Source: Acidimicrobiia bacterium (GTDB lineage Bacteria > Actinomycetota > Acidimicrobiia > Acidimicrobiales > Bin134). From it: a DNA stretch of 64,000 bases. A model generated the notes under the pieces. It worked only from the letters and a program-made list of their open reading frames with translations. It did not search any database and was not told where the DNA came from. Made by a program: the position numbers and the translations under genes. Below, in pieces: positions 8,745 to 18,932 of this stretch (position 1 is its first letter; the number at the start of each line of letters is the position of its first letter). The stretch lies in the NCBI GenBank assembly GCA_009843865.1, contig VYCQ01000023.1, positions 1 through 64,000 of the forward strand. The letters are read 5' to 3'.

Positions 8745-11330
8745 TTGTCGCCCTCAGTACCCGCCACGGCTCACGAGGTACGTAATGCCTTCACCTCGTT
8801 TTTTGCTGAGCGGGATCATGCTGTGCTGCCTTCGGCCAGCCTTATTCCGCACGATCCCACTGTGTTGTTTACCGTGGCTGGCATGGTGCCGTTTAAGCCT
8901 TATTTTTTAGCCGAAGAGGTCTCACCGCATCCCCGGGCGGTGACCGTGCAAAAGTGTGTGCGAGCCGGAGGTAAGCACAATGATCTGGATGAAATTGGTC
9001 GTACTCAGCGTCACCTCACCTTTTTTGAGATGTTGGGGAATTTTAGTTTCGGAGATTATTTTAAGCCTGAGGCAATAAGCTGGGCTTGGGAGTTTGTCAC
9101 CAACCATCTGGGGTTTGATCCGGACCGGCTTTGGGTGACGGTACACCACAGTGATGATGAGGCTGCTGAGATTTGGCGGGATCAAGCTGGGGTGGCATCT
9201 GAGCGTGTTCAGAGCATGGGCGAAGAGAATTATTGGCGCATGGCTGATACTGGTCCGTGTGGCCCTTGTTCAGAGATCTTCTTTGACAAGGGCCCTGATT
9301 TTGGTGATGGAGGCGGTCCAGCTCATGGTGGAGACGAGCGTTTCTTGGAGTTCTGGAATCTCGTGTTTATGCAGTTTGAGCAGCGGCCCGAAGGCCCGAT
9401 GCCGCTGCCTAAACCTAGCATTGACACCGGTGCTGGGCTAGAGCGCATTCTCACCCTCATTCAGGGGGTTGAGTCGGTGTTTGACATTGATGAGATGGCC
9501 GAGTTGGTGGGGGAGGCATCGGCTTTAACCGGCGTGAAGTTAGGTGCCGACAGGCAAAGCGACATCACCTTGCGGATCTTGGCTGAGCACGCCCGTACTA
9601 TGACCTTTTTGATCTCTGATGGGGTGTTTCCTTCTAACGAAGACCGTGGCTATGTGTTGCGACGTATCATACGAAGAGCTATTCGCAGGGCACATCTGTT
9701 GGGCGTGACGGAGGTGATAACGCCTCAACTCGTAGACAAGGTTGCCGACATTATGGGCAGTCATTATCCCGCTGTTTTAGCCAATTGCAGCTTTGTGCGT
9801 GATGTGGCAGCGCGTGAAGAAGAAGGTTTTCGGGCCACCTTGGAACAGGGGTCGCAGATACTAGATGATGCTTTAGATGCTCTGACTGGTGACCAGAAGT
9901 TGTCGGGCGATATGGCTTTTTTACTACACGACACCTACGGTTTTCCTTTTGAGGTAACAGAGGAAACCGCCAAGGAGCGCCAAGTAGCAGTAGATCGCAG
10001 CGGGTTTGATGATCTGATGGCTAAGCAGCGCTCGCGTGCCCGGGAAGATTTCGATGCGCGCCGTATGATTTCTGTAGATGTTTCGGCCTACACAGAGCTT
10101 GTAAATGTGCAAGGCATCACCAACTTTGTGGGACGCGATCACGACAGCGTTGAGGCCAAGGTGCTAGCGGTAACAACTGACGGCATCGTGTTGGATCGCA
10201 CCCCATTTTATGCCGAATCTGGTGGGCAGGTGGGCGACACCGGTAGTATCACCTCCGACACCGGTTTGGCTCAAGTTATAGACACCACCTATGCGGTGCC
10301 CGAACTACACCTACACCATGTAGACGAGATACAGGGCCAAATTGAGGTAGGTCAAAGTGTGGTGGCTGCCATTGACACCGCGCGTCGCGCTGCTGTTCGC
10401 CGCAATCACACCGCTACCCATCTCTTGCATTGGGCATTGCGAGAAACGTTGGGTGACCACGTTAAGCAACAAGGCTCGCTGGTGGCCGATGACAGGCTAC
10501 GGTTTGATTTCACTCACTTTGAGGCGCTCACTGCTGCTCAGATTAACCAGATTGAGCATTTGGCTAATGCCGAGGTGTTGGCAAACCCCGCTACTCGTCA
10601 TTATGAGACCTCTATGGCTGAGGCTAACGCAGCAGGGGCTATTGCTTTTTTTGGCGACAAGTACGGCGAACGAGTGAGGGTGTTAGAAGCAGGGCCTCAT
10701 TCTATTGAGTTATGTGGCGGCACCCATGTAAAAGCTTTGGGCGATATCGGCCCTATCAAGATTGTGTCGGAGGGCTCGGTTGGTGCCAACATTCGTCGCA
10801 TTGAGGCAGTGTCGGGTACTCGTCCTTTGGAGTTGTTGGCTGACCGGGAAAACCAGGCCGCAGAAGTCGCTGCCCATCTTGGGGTGCCGGTGGATGATTT
10901 GCTGGCTGGGGTTGAGAAGCGAATGGCCGAGATCAAGAGCTTGCGAGCTGAAGTAGCCCAGCTACGCCAGGTCGCGTCAGCCGATCAGTCGGCTTCTTTA
11001 GCACAGCAAGCTGTGGATGGCGTGGTGGTGGCTTGCGTTGAAGGCGTGGATCGCCAGCAGCTGCGGGATTTGGCTTTAGACACTCGCGATCATTCCGATG
11101 TAGCAGCGGTGGTTTTAGCTGCGGCTCTTGAAGGAGGCGGTGCAGCGTTGGTGGCAGCGGTGGCCGCAGATTGTGATCTGCATGCGGGAGAGCTTATTGC
11201 GCAAGCAGCCACCATCATTGGTGGCGGTGGTGGGCGCGATCCTAAGCTTGCTATTGCTGGCGGTAGCGACTCGTCTTGTTTGGAGGAAGCACTCGATCAA
11301 GTGCGAGCTGTTGCTGGTATTGACGGCTGA
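8745..11330 (+). CDS. alaS: Alanine--tRNA ligase
   Basis: FTVAGMVPFKPYFL, RHLTFFEMLGNFSFGDYFK, NHTATHLLHWALRE, CGGTHV; start likely TTG 8745 rather than ORF-track 8643. Confidence 0.97.
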   Translation: MSPSVPATAHEVRNAFTSFFAERDHAVLPSASLIPHDPTVLFTVAGMVPFKPYFLAEEVSPHPRAVTVQKCVRAGGKHNDLDEIGRTQRHLTFFEMLGNFSFGDYFKPEAISWAWEFVTNHLGFDPDRLWVTVHHSDDEAAEIWRDQAGVASERVQSMGEENYWRMADTGPCGPCSEIFFDKGPDFGDGGGPAHGGDERFLEFWNLVFMQFEQRPEGPMPLPKPSIDTGAGLERILTLIQGVESVFDIDEMAELVGEASALTGVKLGADRQSDITLRILAEHARTMTFLISDGVFPSNEDRGYVLRRIIRRAIRRAHLLGVTEVITPQLVDKVADIMGSHYPAVLANCSFVRDVAAREEEGFRATLEQGSQILDDALDALTGDQKLSGDMAFLLHDTYGFPFEVTEETAKERQVAVDRSGFDDLMAKQRSRAREDFDARRMISVDVSAYTELVNVQGITNFVGRDHDSVEAKVLAVTTDGIVLDRTPFYAESGGQVGDTGSITSDTGLAQVIDTTYAVPELHLHHVDEIQGQIEVGQSVVAAIDTARRAAVRRNHTATHLLHWALRETLGDHVKQQGSLVADDRLRFDFTHFEALTAAQINQIEHLANAEVLANPATRHYETSMAEANAAGAIAFFGDKYGERVRVLEAGPHSIELCGGTHVKALGDIGPIKIVSEGSVGANIRRIEAVSGTRPLELLADRENQAAEVAAHLGVPVDDLLAGVEKRMAEIKSLRAEVAQLRQVASADQSASLAQQAVDGVVVACVEGVDRQQLRDLALDTRDHSDVAAVVLAAALEGGGAALVAAVAADCDLHAGELIAQAATIIGGGGGRDPKLAIAGGSDSSCLEEALDQVRAVAGIDG

Positions 11331-11761
11331 TGGTGCAAAGAGCGTTAGGTATTGATCTCGGTGAACGCCGAATAGGAGTGGCTGTTTCTGATGCTGAAGG
11401 CCAGGTGGCTACTCCTGTAACCGTCATTGAGCGCTCTGGCAGGTCTAAGCGCGACCATCAGATGATTTGTGAGCTGGTTGCTGATTATGGTGTTGGGGTG
11501 GTGGTGGTGGGGTTCCCAAAATCTATGGATGGCAGCATCGGTAAAGCTGCTCAGGCTGTTGAGCGTGAGGTTGGGGAGCTGTCAGCGGTTTTGGCCGTGC
11601 CGGTGTTGACCCACGACGAGCGCCTCACCACTGTCATCGCCGAGCGTTCGTTGGCTGAAGCAGGGCTTAATGCCAAGGCTCGTCGCCAGCGGGTAGATAT
11701 GGTGGCTGCTACGGTGATCTTGCAGGGTTGGCTAGATGCTGTGAGCCAAAGCCGTCAATGA
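11330..11761 (+). CDS. ruvX: Putative pre-16S rRNA nuclease / Holliday junction resolvase RuvX (YqgF)
   Basis: ALGIDLGERRIGVAVSD, VVVGFPKSMDGS, DERLTTVIAE, VDMVAATVILQGWLD. Confidence 0.95.
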   Translation: MVQRALGIDLGERRIGVAVSDAEGQVATPVTVIERSGRSKRDHQMICELVADYGVGVVVVGFPKSMDGSIGKAAQAVEREVGELSAVLAVPVLTHDERLTTVIAERSLAEAGLNAKARRQRVDMVAATVILQGWLDAVSQSRQ

Positions 11762-12864
11762 GCTTGTCAGGTGTTGAGGATCCTCAAGATTGGGATTGGC
11801 TGCCCCGGCGCACATCTACATTCACTCGAGTTATTATCATCACGGCCTTGTTGGGAACGGTGTTGGGTGTGTCTGGGTTTTTCGTGAAGGGCTGGATTGA
11901 TGATCGACTAGACCCTCCCGGCGACGAGGGCGAGCAGCTTTTGGTGAGCATCCCTCAAGGCGCATCGGTGAATGACATTGCTCGCATTTTAGATGATGAA
12001 GGGGTGGTGGCTAACTCCACAGTGTTTCGCTACTACTTGCGCTACAAGGATGCGGGAGACTTTCAGGCTGGCAGTTATCTGCTTAACGAAAACATGTCGG
12101 TGTGGCGAGCTAAAGATGTGCTGCTCACAGGCCCTGCTGGGGGTCCCGCTGGCGAAAGTATCAGTGTTTTGTTGCCCGAGGGCCTGACGTTGGCTCAAAT
12201 ACACGACAGGCTGCTTGAGCAGGTGCCTAGCTTTAGCGCTGATGATCTAGCACGGACGTTAGCATTTCCTGCTGTTCGGTCTGAATATCAACCTGTCAAT
12301 ACCACCTTGGAAGGGATGCTTTTCCCCGACACATATTTGCTAGATGAGGCCACCGCTGCTGATGAGGATGCTCTGGTTATCCGCATGCTTAGTCGTTTTG
12401 ATGAGGTAGCAAATGAGGTGGGCTTAGATACAGCGCCACAACGCCTTGGTCTTAGCCCGTATGAGGTTGTGATAGTGGCTTCGCTGATCGAACGTGAGGC
12501 GCTTATTGATGAGGACAGGTCTAAGATTGCCAGGGTCATCTACAACAGGCTGACCGCTGAATGGCCTTTACAGATAGATGCAGCGGTGCGCTATGCGGTG
12601 AACAAGCCTAGTGCCCCGTTGACACAAGCCGATCTGAGCGTAGATAATCCTTATAACGTTTATACCCGTGTTGGCCTGCCGCCGGGACCTATTGCTGCTC
12701 CGGGTCGTCAGTCGTTAGAGGCGGCTTTGAACCCGGCTGATGGCATTTGGATGTTCTACGTTCGTACTGACGAGCCCGAAACAGGGGCGCACACCTTCAG
12801 CGTGACCCGTGAGGAGCACGAGGCGGCGGTAGCGATATGTCAAGCAAGGGACTTAGGGTGCTAG
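11758..12864 (+). CDS. mltG: Endolytic murein transglycosylase MltG (YceG)
   Basis: N-terminal TM, LEGMLFPDTYLLDEATAADE, VASLIEREALIDEDRSKIARVIYNRL, LPPGPIAAPGRQSLEAALNP; ATGA overlap with ruvX. Confidence 0.95.
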   Translation: MSLSGVEDPQDWDWLPRRTSTFTRVIIITALLGTVLGVSGFFVKGWIDDRLDPPGDEGEQLLVSIPQGASVNDIARILDDEGVVANSTVFRYYLRYKDAGDFQAGSYLLNENMSVWRAKDVLLTGPAGGPAGESISVLLPEGLTLAQIHDRLLEQVPSFSADDLARTLAFPAVRSEYQPVNTTLEGMLFPDTYLLDEATAADEDALVIRMLSRFDEVANEVGLDTAPQRLGLSPYEVVIVASLIEREALIDEDRSKIARVIYNRLTAEWPLQIDAAVRYAVNKPSAPLTQADLSVDNPYNVYTRVGLPPGPIAAPGRQSLEAALNPADGIWMFYVRTDEPETGAHTFSVTREEHEAAVAICQARDLGC

Positions 12865-13745
12865 TTCCCATGGGCATGGCAGCTGATGTTGAGGTGGCTG
12901 CGGGCGTGATTGGGTTTCCAATCGCTCATTCGCTTTCGCCGGTGATCTGTCAGGTTGCATTTGATGAGATGGGCCTGGATTACACCTACGCTGCGTTTGA
13001 GGTACCACCGGGCCAAGCTAATCAAGCTCTTGGTGAGGTGCGTCGTCAAAACATGTTGGGCTTGTCTGTGACCATGCCCCATAAAGCCGATGCAGCCATG
13101 GCGGTGGATGAGCTGAGTCCCGCTGCACAGATGCTGGGAGTGGTGAATTGCGTATCTCGTCAGGGCACTTGTTTGTTGGGTCATAACACTGATGGTGCCG
13201 GGTTCTGTGATGCGCTTGAGGCTGAAGGGGTTGAGTTGGCAGGACGGCGCTGCGCCGTGTTGGGTGCAGGGGGTGCTGGTCGGGCTGTGGTGGCTGAGTT
13301 GGCACGTCGTCAGGTTGTTGAGGTGGCGGTGATTGCTCGGCGTGCGGCATCGGCAAAATCTGCGGCGGAGTTAGCGGGGGCGGTTGGTACCACTGCTGAC
13401 CTTACCGCTGTTGGGCAGTATGATTTGCTAGTGAATGCCACGCCGGTAGGCATGGCTGAAACCCCCGATGCTGGTCGCTTGCCTTTAGATCCTGATTTGT
13501 TGCATTCCGCGCAGCATGTGGCTGAGTTGGTTTACAACCCATTACAAACCCCGCTGCTAGCTGAATGTGCGTACCGGGAAGTGCCGTTTTCTACAGGAGT
13601 CGGCATGTTGGTTCATCAAGCTGCACATGCGCTGCGGATTTGGACAGGTTCTGAACCAAACCTCGTTGTAATGTTGACTGCTGCTCATGCTGAGTTAGCC
13701 CGTCGCCACAACGATCAAGCTTCTTTGCGCTCAGCTAAAAGCTGA
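12837..13745 (+). CDS. aroE: Shikimate dehydrogenase
   Basis: GVIGFPIAHSLSPVI, LSVTMPHKADA, GHNTDGAGFCDAL, NATPVGMAE; exact start uncertain. Confidence 0.95.
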   Translation: MSSKGLRVLVPMGMAADVEVAAGVIGFPIAHSLSPVICQVAFDEMGLDYTYAAFEVPPGQANQALGEVRRQNMLGLSVTMPHKADAAMAVDELSPAAQMLGVVNCVSRQGTCLLGHNTDGAGFCDALEAEGVELAGRRCAVLGAGGAGRAVVAELARRQVVEVAVIARRAASAKSAAELAGAVGTTADLTAVGQYDLLVNATPVGMAETPDAGRLPLDPDLLHSAQHVAELVYNPLQTPLLAECAYREVPFSTGVGMLVHQAAHALRIWTGSEPNLVVMLTAAHAELARRHNDQASLRSAKS

Positions 13746-13755
13746 TGGGCAAAAG

Positions 13756-14457
13756 TTGATGAGCATATTTGCCATGGTCGTGGCTGGGGTGGCTATTGGC
13801 ACTGTGGCCGGTCGACATCTGCTGCCGCTCGTTCGCAGCTTTGGGGTGAGCGACAGTCGCATGTTGCGTTTTTGTGTGCCGTTCGTTACTGCTGGCTCGT
13901 TTGGGTCGGCAGGCGGTGTGATGGGTACTACTTGGGACGTGGTGCCGGTGTGGTTGTTGTTTGGGGCCTTAGTAGGTGTGACCACCGTGGACCTGTATCA
14001 CTACATCATTCCCAATGCCATAGTGTTCCCGACACTTGGGGCATTGTTAGCGGTGATGACCCCCATCTCTTTGCTGCAAGACGAACCTGGGGTGATTGGC
14101 CAAGCAAGCGCTAGCGCAGGTCTGTATTTGGTGATTATGGGTGCGTTGTTTGTGTTCTCAAAGGGCAACCTGGGTTTAGGTGATGTGAAGCTGGCCTTGC
14201 CTGTGGGTTTGGTGCTGGGTTGGGTGGCATCAGGTTATGGAGAATCATTTCTGGTAGTGCTGTTGTCGTTTAGTTTGGCATCGGTGTTAGGTTTGTTCAT
14301 GGGTCTTTTGGTTTGGGGGATGAGAGCAGGGGGGTTTGAGGTGTTGCCCGACCCCTTGGCTGATCCTGCTAATCCTCGTCCTACGGTGTTTCCCTTTGCT
14401 CCGTCGATAGCAGTGGCAGCCGCAGTATCAGTGCTGGCGTTATATGTAGTGCAATGA
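13756..14457 (+). CDS. A24 family prepilin peptidase (C-terminal-type domain only)
   Basis: DLYHYIIPNAIVFPT and GNLGLGDVKLALPVGLVLGW (GxGD aspartyl motif), multiple TM segments. Confidence 0.88.
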   Translation: MMSIFAMVVAGVAIGTVAGRHLLPLVRSFGVSDSRMLRFCVPFVTAGSFGSAGGVMGTTWDVVPVWLLFGALVGVTTVDLYHYIIPNAIVFPTLGALLAVMTPISLLQDEPGVIGQASASAGLYLVIMGALFVFSKGNLGLGDVKLALPVGLVLGWVASGYGESFLVVLLSFSLASVLGLFMGLLVWGMRAGGFEVLPDPLADPANPRPTVFPFAPSIAVAAAVSVLALYVVQ

Positions 14458-14528
14458 GAGGCAAATACATTGAGCTATATAAGCCTGCATTGAGATGTAG
14501 AGCCGCATAAGCTCTTCAGCGTGTGTAG

Positions 14529-15080
14529 TTGGGCCGATATTATCTGAGTGTGAATTTGCAGCACCATGTGGTTTTTGTTGGGATGATGGGGGCGGGAAAG
14601 TCAACAGTGGGGAATTGTCTAGCGACAGAACATCATCTTGGGTTTGTGGATTTAGATGCGGCCATCGAAGAACAGCAGGGACGAAGCATCACGGATATTT
14701 TTCAATATGATGGAGAACAGGTTTTCAGGGATATAGAACAACAAACTTTAGCTGAGGTTCTGTCTGCTAGCGATCCGTTGGTAGTGTCTTGTGGTGGTGG
14801 GGTGGTGGTGCGTCAATCTAACCTAAAGCTGTTGAGCGAACGGGCCTGGGTGTGCTGGTTGCGGGCCACTGTGGACACGCTTGCTCAGCGGATTCAGCAG
14901 AGCAGATCTCGTCCTTTGTTGGGCGATGATCCCAAGGCCAACATCAAGGCTATTTATAAGGCTCGCGCTGGGCTTTACGCTCAAGTAGCCCATGAGGTAA
15001 TTGATGTGGATGATCTGCGGCCAGAGCAGGTGTGTGAAGCCATTCGTAACCTCTGGCCGAGCGTTATAACTGCCCCATGA
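14529..15080 (+). CDS. aroK: Shikimate kinase
   Basis: FVGMMGAGKSTVGNCLA, FVDLDAAIE, CGGGVVVR, SRPLL; start could be internal (e.g. near 14550). Confidence 0.95.
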   Translation: MGRYYLSVNLQHHVVFVGMMGAGKSTVGNCLATEHHLGFVDLDAAIEEQQGRSITDIFQYDGEQVFRDIEQQTLAEVLSASDPLVVSCGGGVVVRQSNLKLLSERAWVCWLRATVDTLAQRIQQSRSRPLLGDDPKANIKAIYKARAGLYAQVAHEVIDVDDLRPEQVCEAIRNLWPSVITAP

Positions 15081-16123
15081 GCGCTTATATTCAGCTTGAT
15101 AATGCTATTTGTGTGCCGGTAGAGCTAGCTGAGCGCTCTTATCGTGTTTGGATAGGGCCTGAGGTGCGTCATCGCCTAGCTGATGTTATTCCTGCTGATG
15201 TTGCTCGTGTGGCGGTGGTAACACAGTCAGCAGTGGCTGCTGCTGGCATTACGGTAGATCCAGGGGTGGAGCATCGGGTGTTCATCGTTGATGATGGCGA
15301 GCAGGTCAAGACGCTGAGCCGCGTGGAACAGTTGTGCAGTGAGTTTGCTCAATGGGGCTTAACCCGTAAAGATGCCGTTGTTGCCGTAGGTGGGGGAGCG
15401 GTAACCGATTTGGCTGGTTTTGTTGCGGCGGTTTATCACCGTGGTGTTCGTGTTGTGTACGTGTCTACTACTCTGTTGGGCCAGATTGATGCTTCGGTGG
15501 GTGGCAAGACGGGGGTTAATCTCCCTGAGGGTAAGAACTTGGTGGGTGCTTTTTGGCAACCATTAGCCGTGCTTTGCGATACTGAGGCTTTGGGTACGCT
15601 GTCAGCAGCTGAGATGCGATCTGGCCTAGGTGAGATCGCTAAGTACCACTTTATAGGCGGCAGCAGGGCCGATGGGCTAGAAGATCTAAGCTTGGCCGAG
15701 CGCATAGCGCGGTGCGTGCAGATCAAGGCAGAGGTGGTGGCCGCAGATGAACGTGAGTCGGGACGGCGGGCTATTTTGAACTACGGACATACCTTGGCTC
15801 ATGCCTTAGAGGCTCATGGTGGTTATAACCTGCGCCATGGCGAGGCAGTAGCAATTGGATTGGTTTACGCGGCAGAAGTGGCAAAAAAGATGGGTCGCAT
15901 CAGTGCAGAACGAGTACAAGAGCACCGCAATGTGGTGAGTGGTTATGATCTGCCTTGTAGTTTGCCCCCGAATGCTGATGTAAAGGCTTTGTTGCGTCTG
16001 TTCAGCAAAGATAAAAAGGCGACAGAAGGAGTTACCTTTGTTCTGGACGGGTCAAACGGTGTTGAACCGGTAACAGGTCTGGCCCCGGATATGCTGCTGG
16101 AAGTTTTAGAGGCGATTAGATGA
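15077..16123 (+). CDS. aroB: 3-dehydroquinate synthase
   Basis: VGGGAVTDLAGFVAAVYHRGV, TTLLGQIDASVGGKTGVN, LNYGHTLAHALE, RHGEAVAIG. Confidence 0.97.
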   Translation: MSAYIQLDNAICVPVELAERSYRVWIGPEVRHRLADVIPADVARVAVVTQSAVAAAGITVDPGVEHRVFIVDDGEQVKTLSRVEQLCSEFAQWGLTRKDAVVAVGGGAVTDLAGFVAAVYHRGVRVVYVSTTLLGQIDASVGGKTGVNLPEGKNLVGAFWQPLAVLCDTEALGTLSAAEMRSGLGEIAKYHFIGGSRADGLEDLSLAERIARCVQIKAEVVAADERESGRRAILNYGHTLAHALEAHGGYNLRHGEAVAIGLVYAAEVAKKMGRISAERVQEHRNVVSGYDLPCSLPPNADVKALLRLFSKDKKATEGVTFVLDGSNGVEPVTGLAPDMLLEVLEAIR

Positions 16124-16132
16124 GTCAGGCAG

Positions 16133-16603
16133 ATGAGCGAGCATGAAGTGAGCAACAGGCCAGCATCAAGCATCATCTTGTTGCTGTCGGGGCCTAATTT
16201 AAATCTGCTGGGCGAACGCGAGCCGGATGTGTATGGCACCGATACACTTGAAGATCATGTTGCGGTCGCTACCGCTACAGCTCAACAGCACGGTCTTGTG
16301 TTGGAGCATCAGCAATCCAATCTAGAGGGCACTCTCATTGACCTTATTCAGCAAGCGCGGGGTCGTTGTGCTGGCATCATTATTAACCCGGGGGCGTTCT
16401 CTCACTATTCTTGGGCAATTCACGATGCGTTAGCAGTTTTTGAGGGGCCGGTGGTGGAGTTGCACTTGTCTAATCCCAATGCTCGTGAACCCTGGCGTCA
16501 CATCTCGGTGGTGAGTCCGGTTGCTACCGGAACCATCGTGGGGTTTGGTGGGCATGGTTATGAGTTAGCAGTGCAAGCAGTCGCACGTCAGCTTTCGTCA
16601 TGA
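16133..16603 (+). CDS. aroQ: Type II 3-dehydroquinate dehydratase
   Basis: LSGPNLNLLGEREPDVYGTDTL, IINPGAFSHYSWAIHDAL, EVHLSN-like VVELHLSNPNAREPWRH. Confidence 0.97.
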   Translation: MSEHEVSNRPASSIILLLSGPNLNLLGEREPDVYGTDTLEDHVAVATATAQQHGLVLEHQQSNLEGTLIDLIQQARGRCAGIIINPGAFSHYSWAIHDALAVFEGPVVELHLSNPNAREPWRHISVVSPVATGTIVGFGGHGYELAVQAVARQLSS

Positions 16604-17691
16604 AGCCAGCTATGGATGTGGCGGGTCGGGCCGAACAGGTGCGATCTGAGCTAGCTAATAATCAATGCGATGCGTTGCTGGTGACGAACTTAGTGAACGT
16701 GCGCTATTTGAGCGGGTTCACCGGAACCGCTGGGTTGTTGTGGTTGGGCCCAGACGAGGTGCTGCTGATAACCGATCGGCGTTATGAATCACAGGTCGAA
16801 GCTGAAATTAGCGATGCTGGTGCAAACGTCAGGGTAGAGATAACCAATGATAGCCCCAAAGCAATCTTGACTAAGATGCTCGCTAAAGTCACACGCGTCG
16901 GCCTAGAGGCAGCATCGGTTAGCTGGGCCAATCAGCGTCGATATGCCGAGTGGTTAGATGGCAGTGAGTTGGTGCCCACAGATGGGCTGATAGAGGGCTG
17001 TAGGCAAGTCAAAGACGAAGGTGAGATTGCTCGCATGGTTGCTGCTGCAAGCATCGCCGATGCTGCGCTTGCAGAGGTGTTGCCCATGTTGGTTGAGGTA
17101 CCTACCGAACAGCAGGTGGCTTTGGCCTTAGACGCTGCTGTGCGCCGTTTGGGCGCGCAGGATAGCGCCTTCACCACCATTGTGGCCTCAGGTCCTAATG
17201 CTGCTTTGCCGCATTTGCGACCTACTAGGCGGAAGATCGGTAAAGGCGAGCTTGTGATTATAGATATGGGTGCGGTGGTTGAGGGTTACCGCTCTGACAT
17301 GTCTAGAACCGTGTCGGTGGGAGAGCCTAAGGCTGAAGCTCTTAAGGTGTTTGAGACAGTGCAAGAAGCTCAGCGCCTTGGTGTGGAGAAGGTGGCACCT
17401 GGTCGTCCCATTGCCGATGTGGATAAGGTGTGTCGAGATCGTATTGCTGAGGAGGGCTGGGCCGAGGCTTTCGTACACAGCACTGGTCACGGGGTTGGCC
17501 TGGACATTCACGAGCAGCCCTGGGTGCGGGCTAAAGCCACTGAGCAGTTACGCGTGGGTCATGTGATAACTGTGGAACCCGGGGTTTACTTGCCAGGAAG
17601 TTGTGGTGCTCGTGTGGAAGATACTCTAGTGGTAGCTAGTGAGGGCTCTCGCACGCTTACCCGCAGCCCCAAAGATTTGGTGGTGGCTTAA
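16600..17691 (+). CDS. M24 family Xaa-Pro peptidase
   Basis: LIIDMGAVVEGYRSDMSRTVSVG, VHSTGHGVGLDIHEQPWV, ITVEPGVYLPG, GARVEDTLVV. Confidence 0.95.
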   Translation: MKPAMDVAGRAEQVRSELANNQCDALLVTNLVNVRYLSGFTGTAGLLWLGPDEVLLITDRRYESQVEAEISDAGANVRVEITNDSPKAILTKMLAKVTRVGLEAASVSWANQRRYAEWLDGSELVPTDGLIEGCRQVKDEGEIARMVAAASIADAALAEVLPMLVEVPTEQQVALALDAAVRRLGAQDSAFTTIVASGPNAALPHLRPTRRKIGKGELVIIDMGAVVEGYRSDMSRTVSVGEPKAEALKVFETVQEAQRLGVEKVAPGRPIADVDKVCRDRIAEEGWAEAFVHSTGHGVGLDIHEQPWVRAKATEQLRVGHVITVEPGVYLPGSCGARVEDTLVVASEGSRTLTRSPKDLVVA

Positions 17692-17833
17692 AGCCTGCTT
17701 TGGTCACTGCATGTTGTGCTAAATGCTTTGCTAACCACGAAACGCCTTTTCGCCGTAAAGGTCGTGCTTGCGCGCCACTATAAGTGTTTTCTTATCAGAA
17801 ACAGATGTTCGTTTACATGGATGTTGCGAGATC

Positions 17834-18228
17834 TTAGGTTCCTGCTACCTGCGCATAAGGCTCTAAATCGTTGGAAACGAAGCGCTCCGCGTATGCCTTA
17901 AACAGCCGAGAAACTATTCCTGAGCCAGCAAAGCCATCAAACAGATGCAATTTTCCCTTTTTGTTGCTGCTTGGACTGTCTTTAGCGCCTCTGATATTGG
18001 ATGTAGCAGCTGGCGCTTATTCCCGATGTATGTGACTAGTTGCTGTCGGTAGTAATTTGGGAATTCAACAAGCTCGTGGGACGATTCCATCAGACTTAAC
18101 TGCACGAGAATTGCCCATTCTTCAAATTTGTTGTTTTGATCGTTTTGGGCAACATCTGCAACAGCTTCTCCGCGACATCTTTTTTTGATTACGATCTTGT
18201 CAGGTTGTTGGGGTGGGGAAAGTGGCAT
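17834..18228 (-). pseudogene. Frameshifted and truncated D12-class (Dam-like) DNA adenine methyltransferase remnant
   Basis: Frame A (ORF 17914..18237 -) carries YYRQQLVTYIGNKRQLL; frame B continues NKKGKLHLFDGFAGSGIVSRLFKAYAERFVSNDLEPYAQVAGT* to TAA at 17834. Frame change near the homopolymer at 17951-17962. No catalytic DPPY seen. Confidence 0.82.
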
Positions 18229-18294
18229 GTTGCTCACGATGTCTAGTCAACTTGAGCTGCCATCTAATTACGATCAGGAGGCAAACTTGTAGTT

Positions 18295-18858
18295 ATGGCT
18301 GTTATTACTACTAATGATCTTAAAAATGGAATGACGCTGAACCTAGATGATGGCTTGTTTAATGTTGTGGAGTTTCAGCATGTGAAGCCCGGGAAGGGCG
18401 GTGCTTTTGTGCGCACCACACTTAAGAACGTTCGCACTGGCTCGGTAGTGGACCGCACTTTCAGGGCTGGAGAAAAGGTGGAACGAGCTAACATTGATCG
18501 TCGCAGCATGCAGTACCTTTACTCTGATGGCAATGATTATGTGTTCATGGATAGTGAAACCTACGAACAGCTCCAAGTAGGGGCCGATGTCTTGGGCGAC
18601 GCTGTACATTATTTAGTGGAGAACAACTCGGTGATCTTGGGCATGTTCGGCAGCGAGATCGTGGGTACTGATTTACCAGCTGCTGTTGAGTTAGAAGTGA
18701 CGCAGACCGAACCTGGTGTGCAGGGCGACAGGGTGTCGGGAGCAACCAAAGCTGCTACCTGTCAAACCGGCCTTTTGGTACAGGTGCCTTTGTTTTTGAA
18801 CCCGGGGGAGCGCATTAAGGTGGACACCCGTACAGGCGCATACATCAGCCGCGTCTGA
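18295..18858 (+). CDS. efp: Elongation factor P
   Basis: TNDLKNGMTLNLDDGLFNVVEFQHVKPGKGGAFVRTTLKN, GVQGDRVSGATKAATCQTG, VPLFLNPGERIKVDTRTGAYISR. Confidence 0.98.
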   Translation: MAVITTNDLKNGMTLNLDDGLFNVVEFQHVKPGKGGAFVRTTLKNVRTGSVVDRTFRAGEKVERANIDRRSMQYLYSDGNDYVFMDSETYEQLQVGADVLGDAVHYLVENNSVILGMFGSEIVGTDLPAAVELEVTQTEPGVQGDRVSGATKAATCQTGLLVQVPLFLNPGERIKVDTRTGAYISRV

Positions 18859-18932
18859 GTGACTTGTTGGTTCGCCGCTAGACGAATGCTGCTCAATTAA
18901 ATGCCGTTAAGACACCTAGACTGGGTGCAGAT

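Noticed and set aside
13756-14457. Prepilin peptidase as a sign of a nearby pilus or Tad locus
   Set aside because: No pilin, ATPase or platform gene in the window; an isolated A24 peptidase near aro genes is common in actinobacteria
17716-17901. 61-aa plus-strand ORF between pepP and efp
   Set aside because: Overlaps the decayed D12 methylase region on the other strand and has no recognisable features
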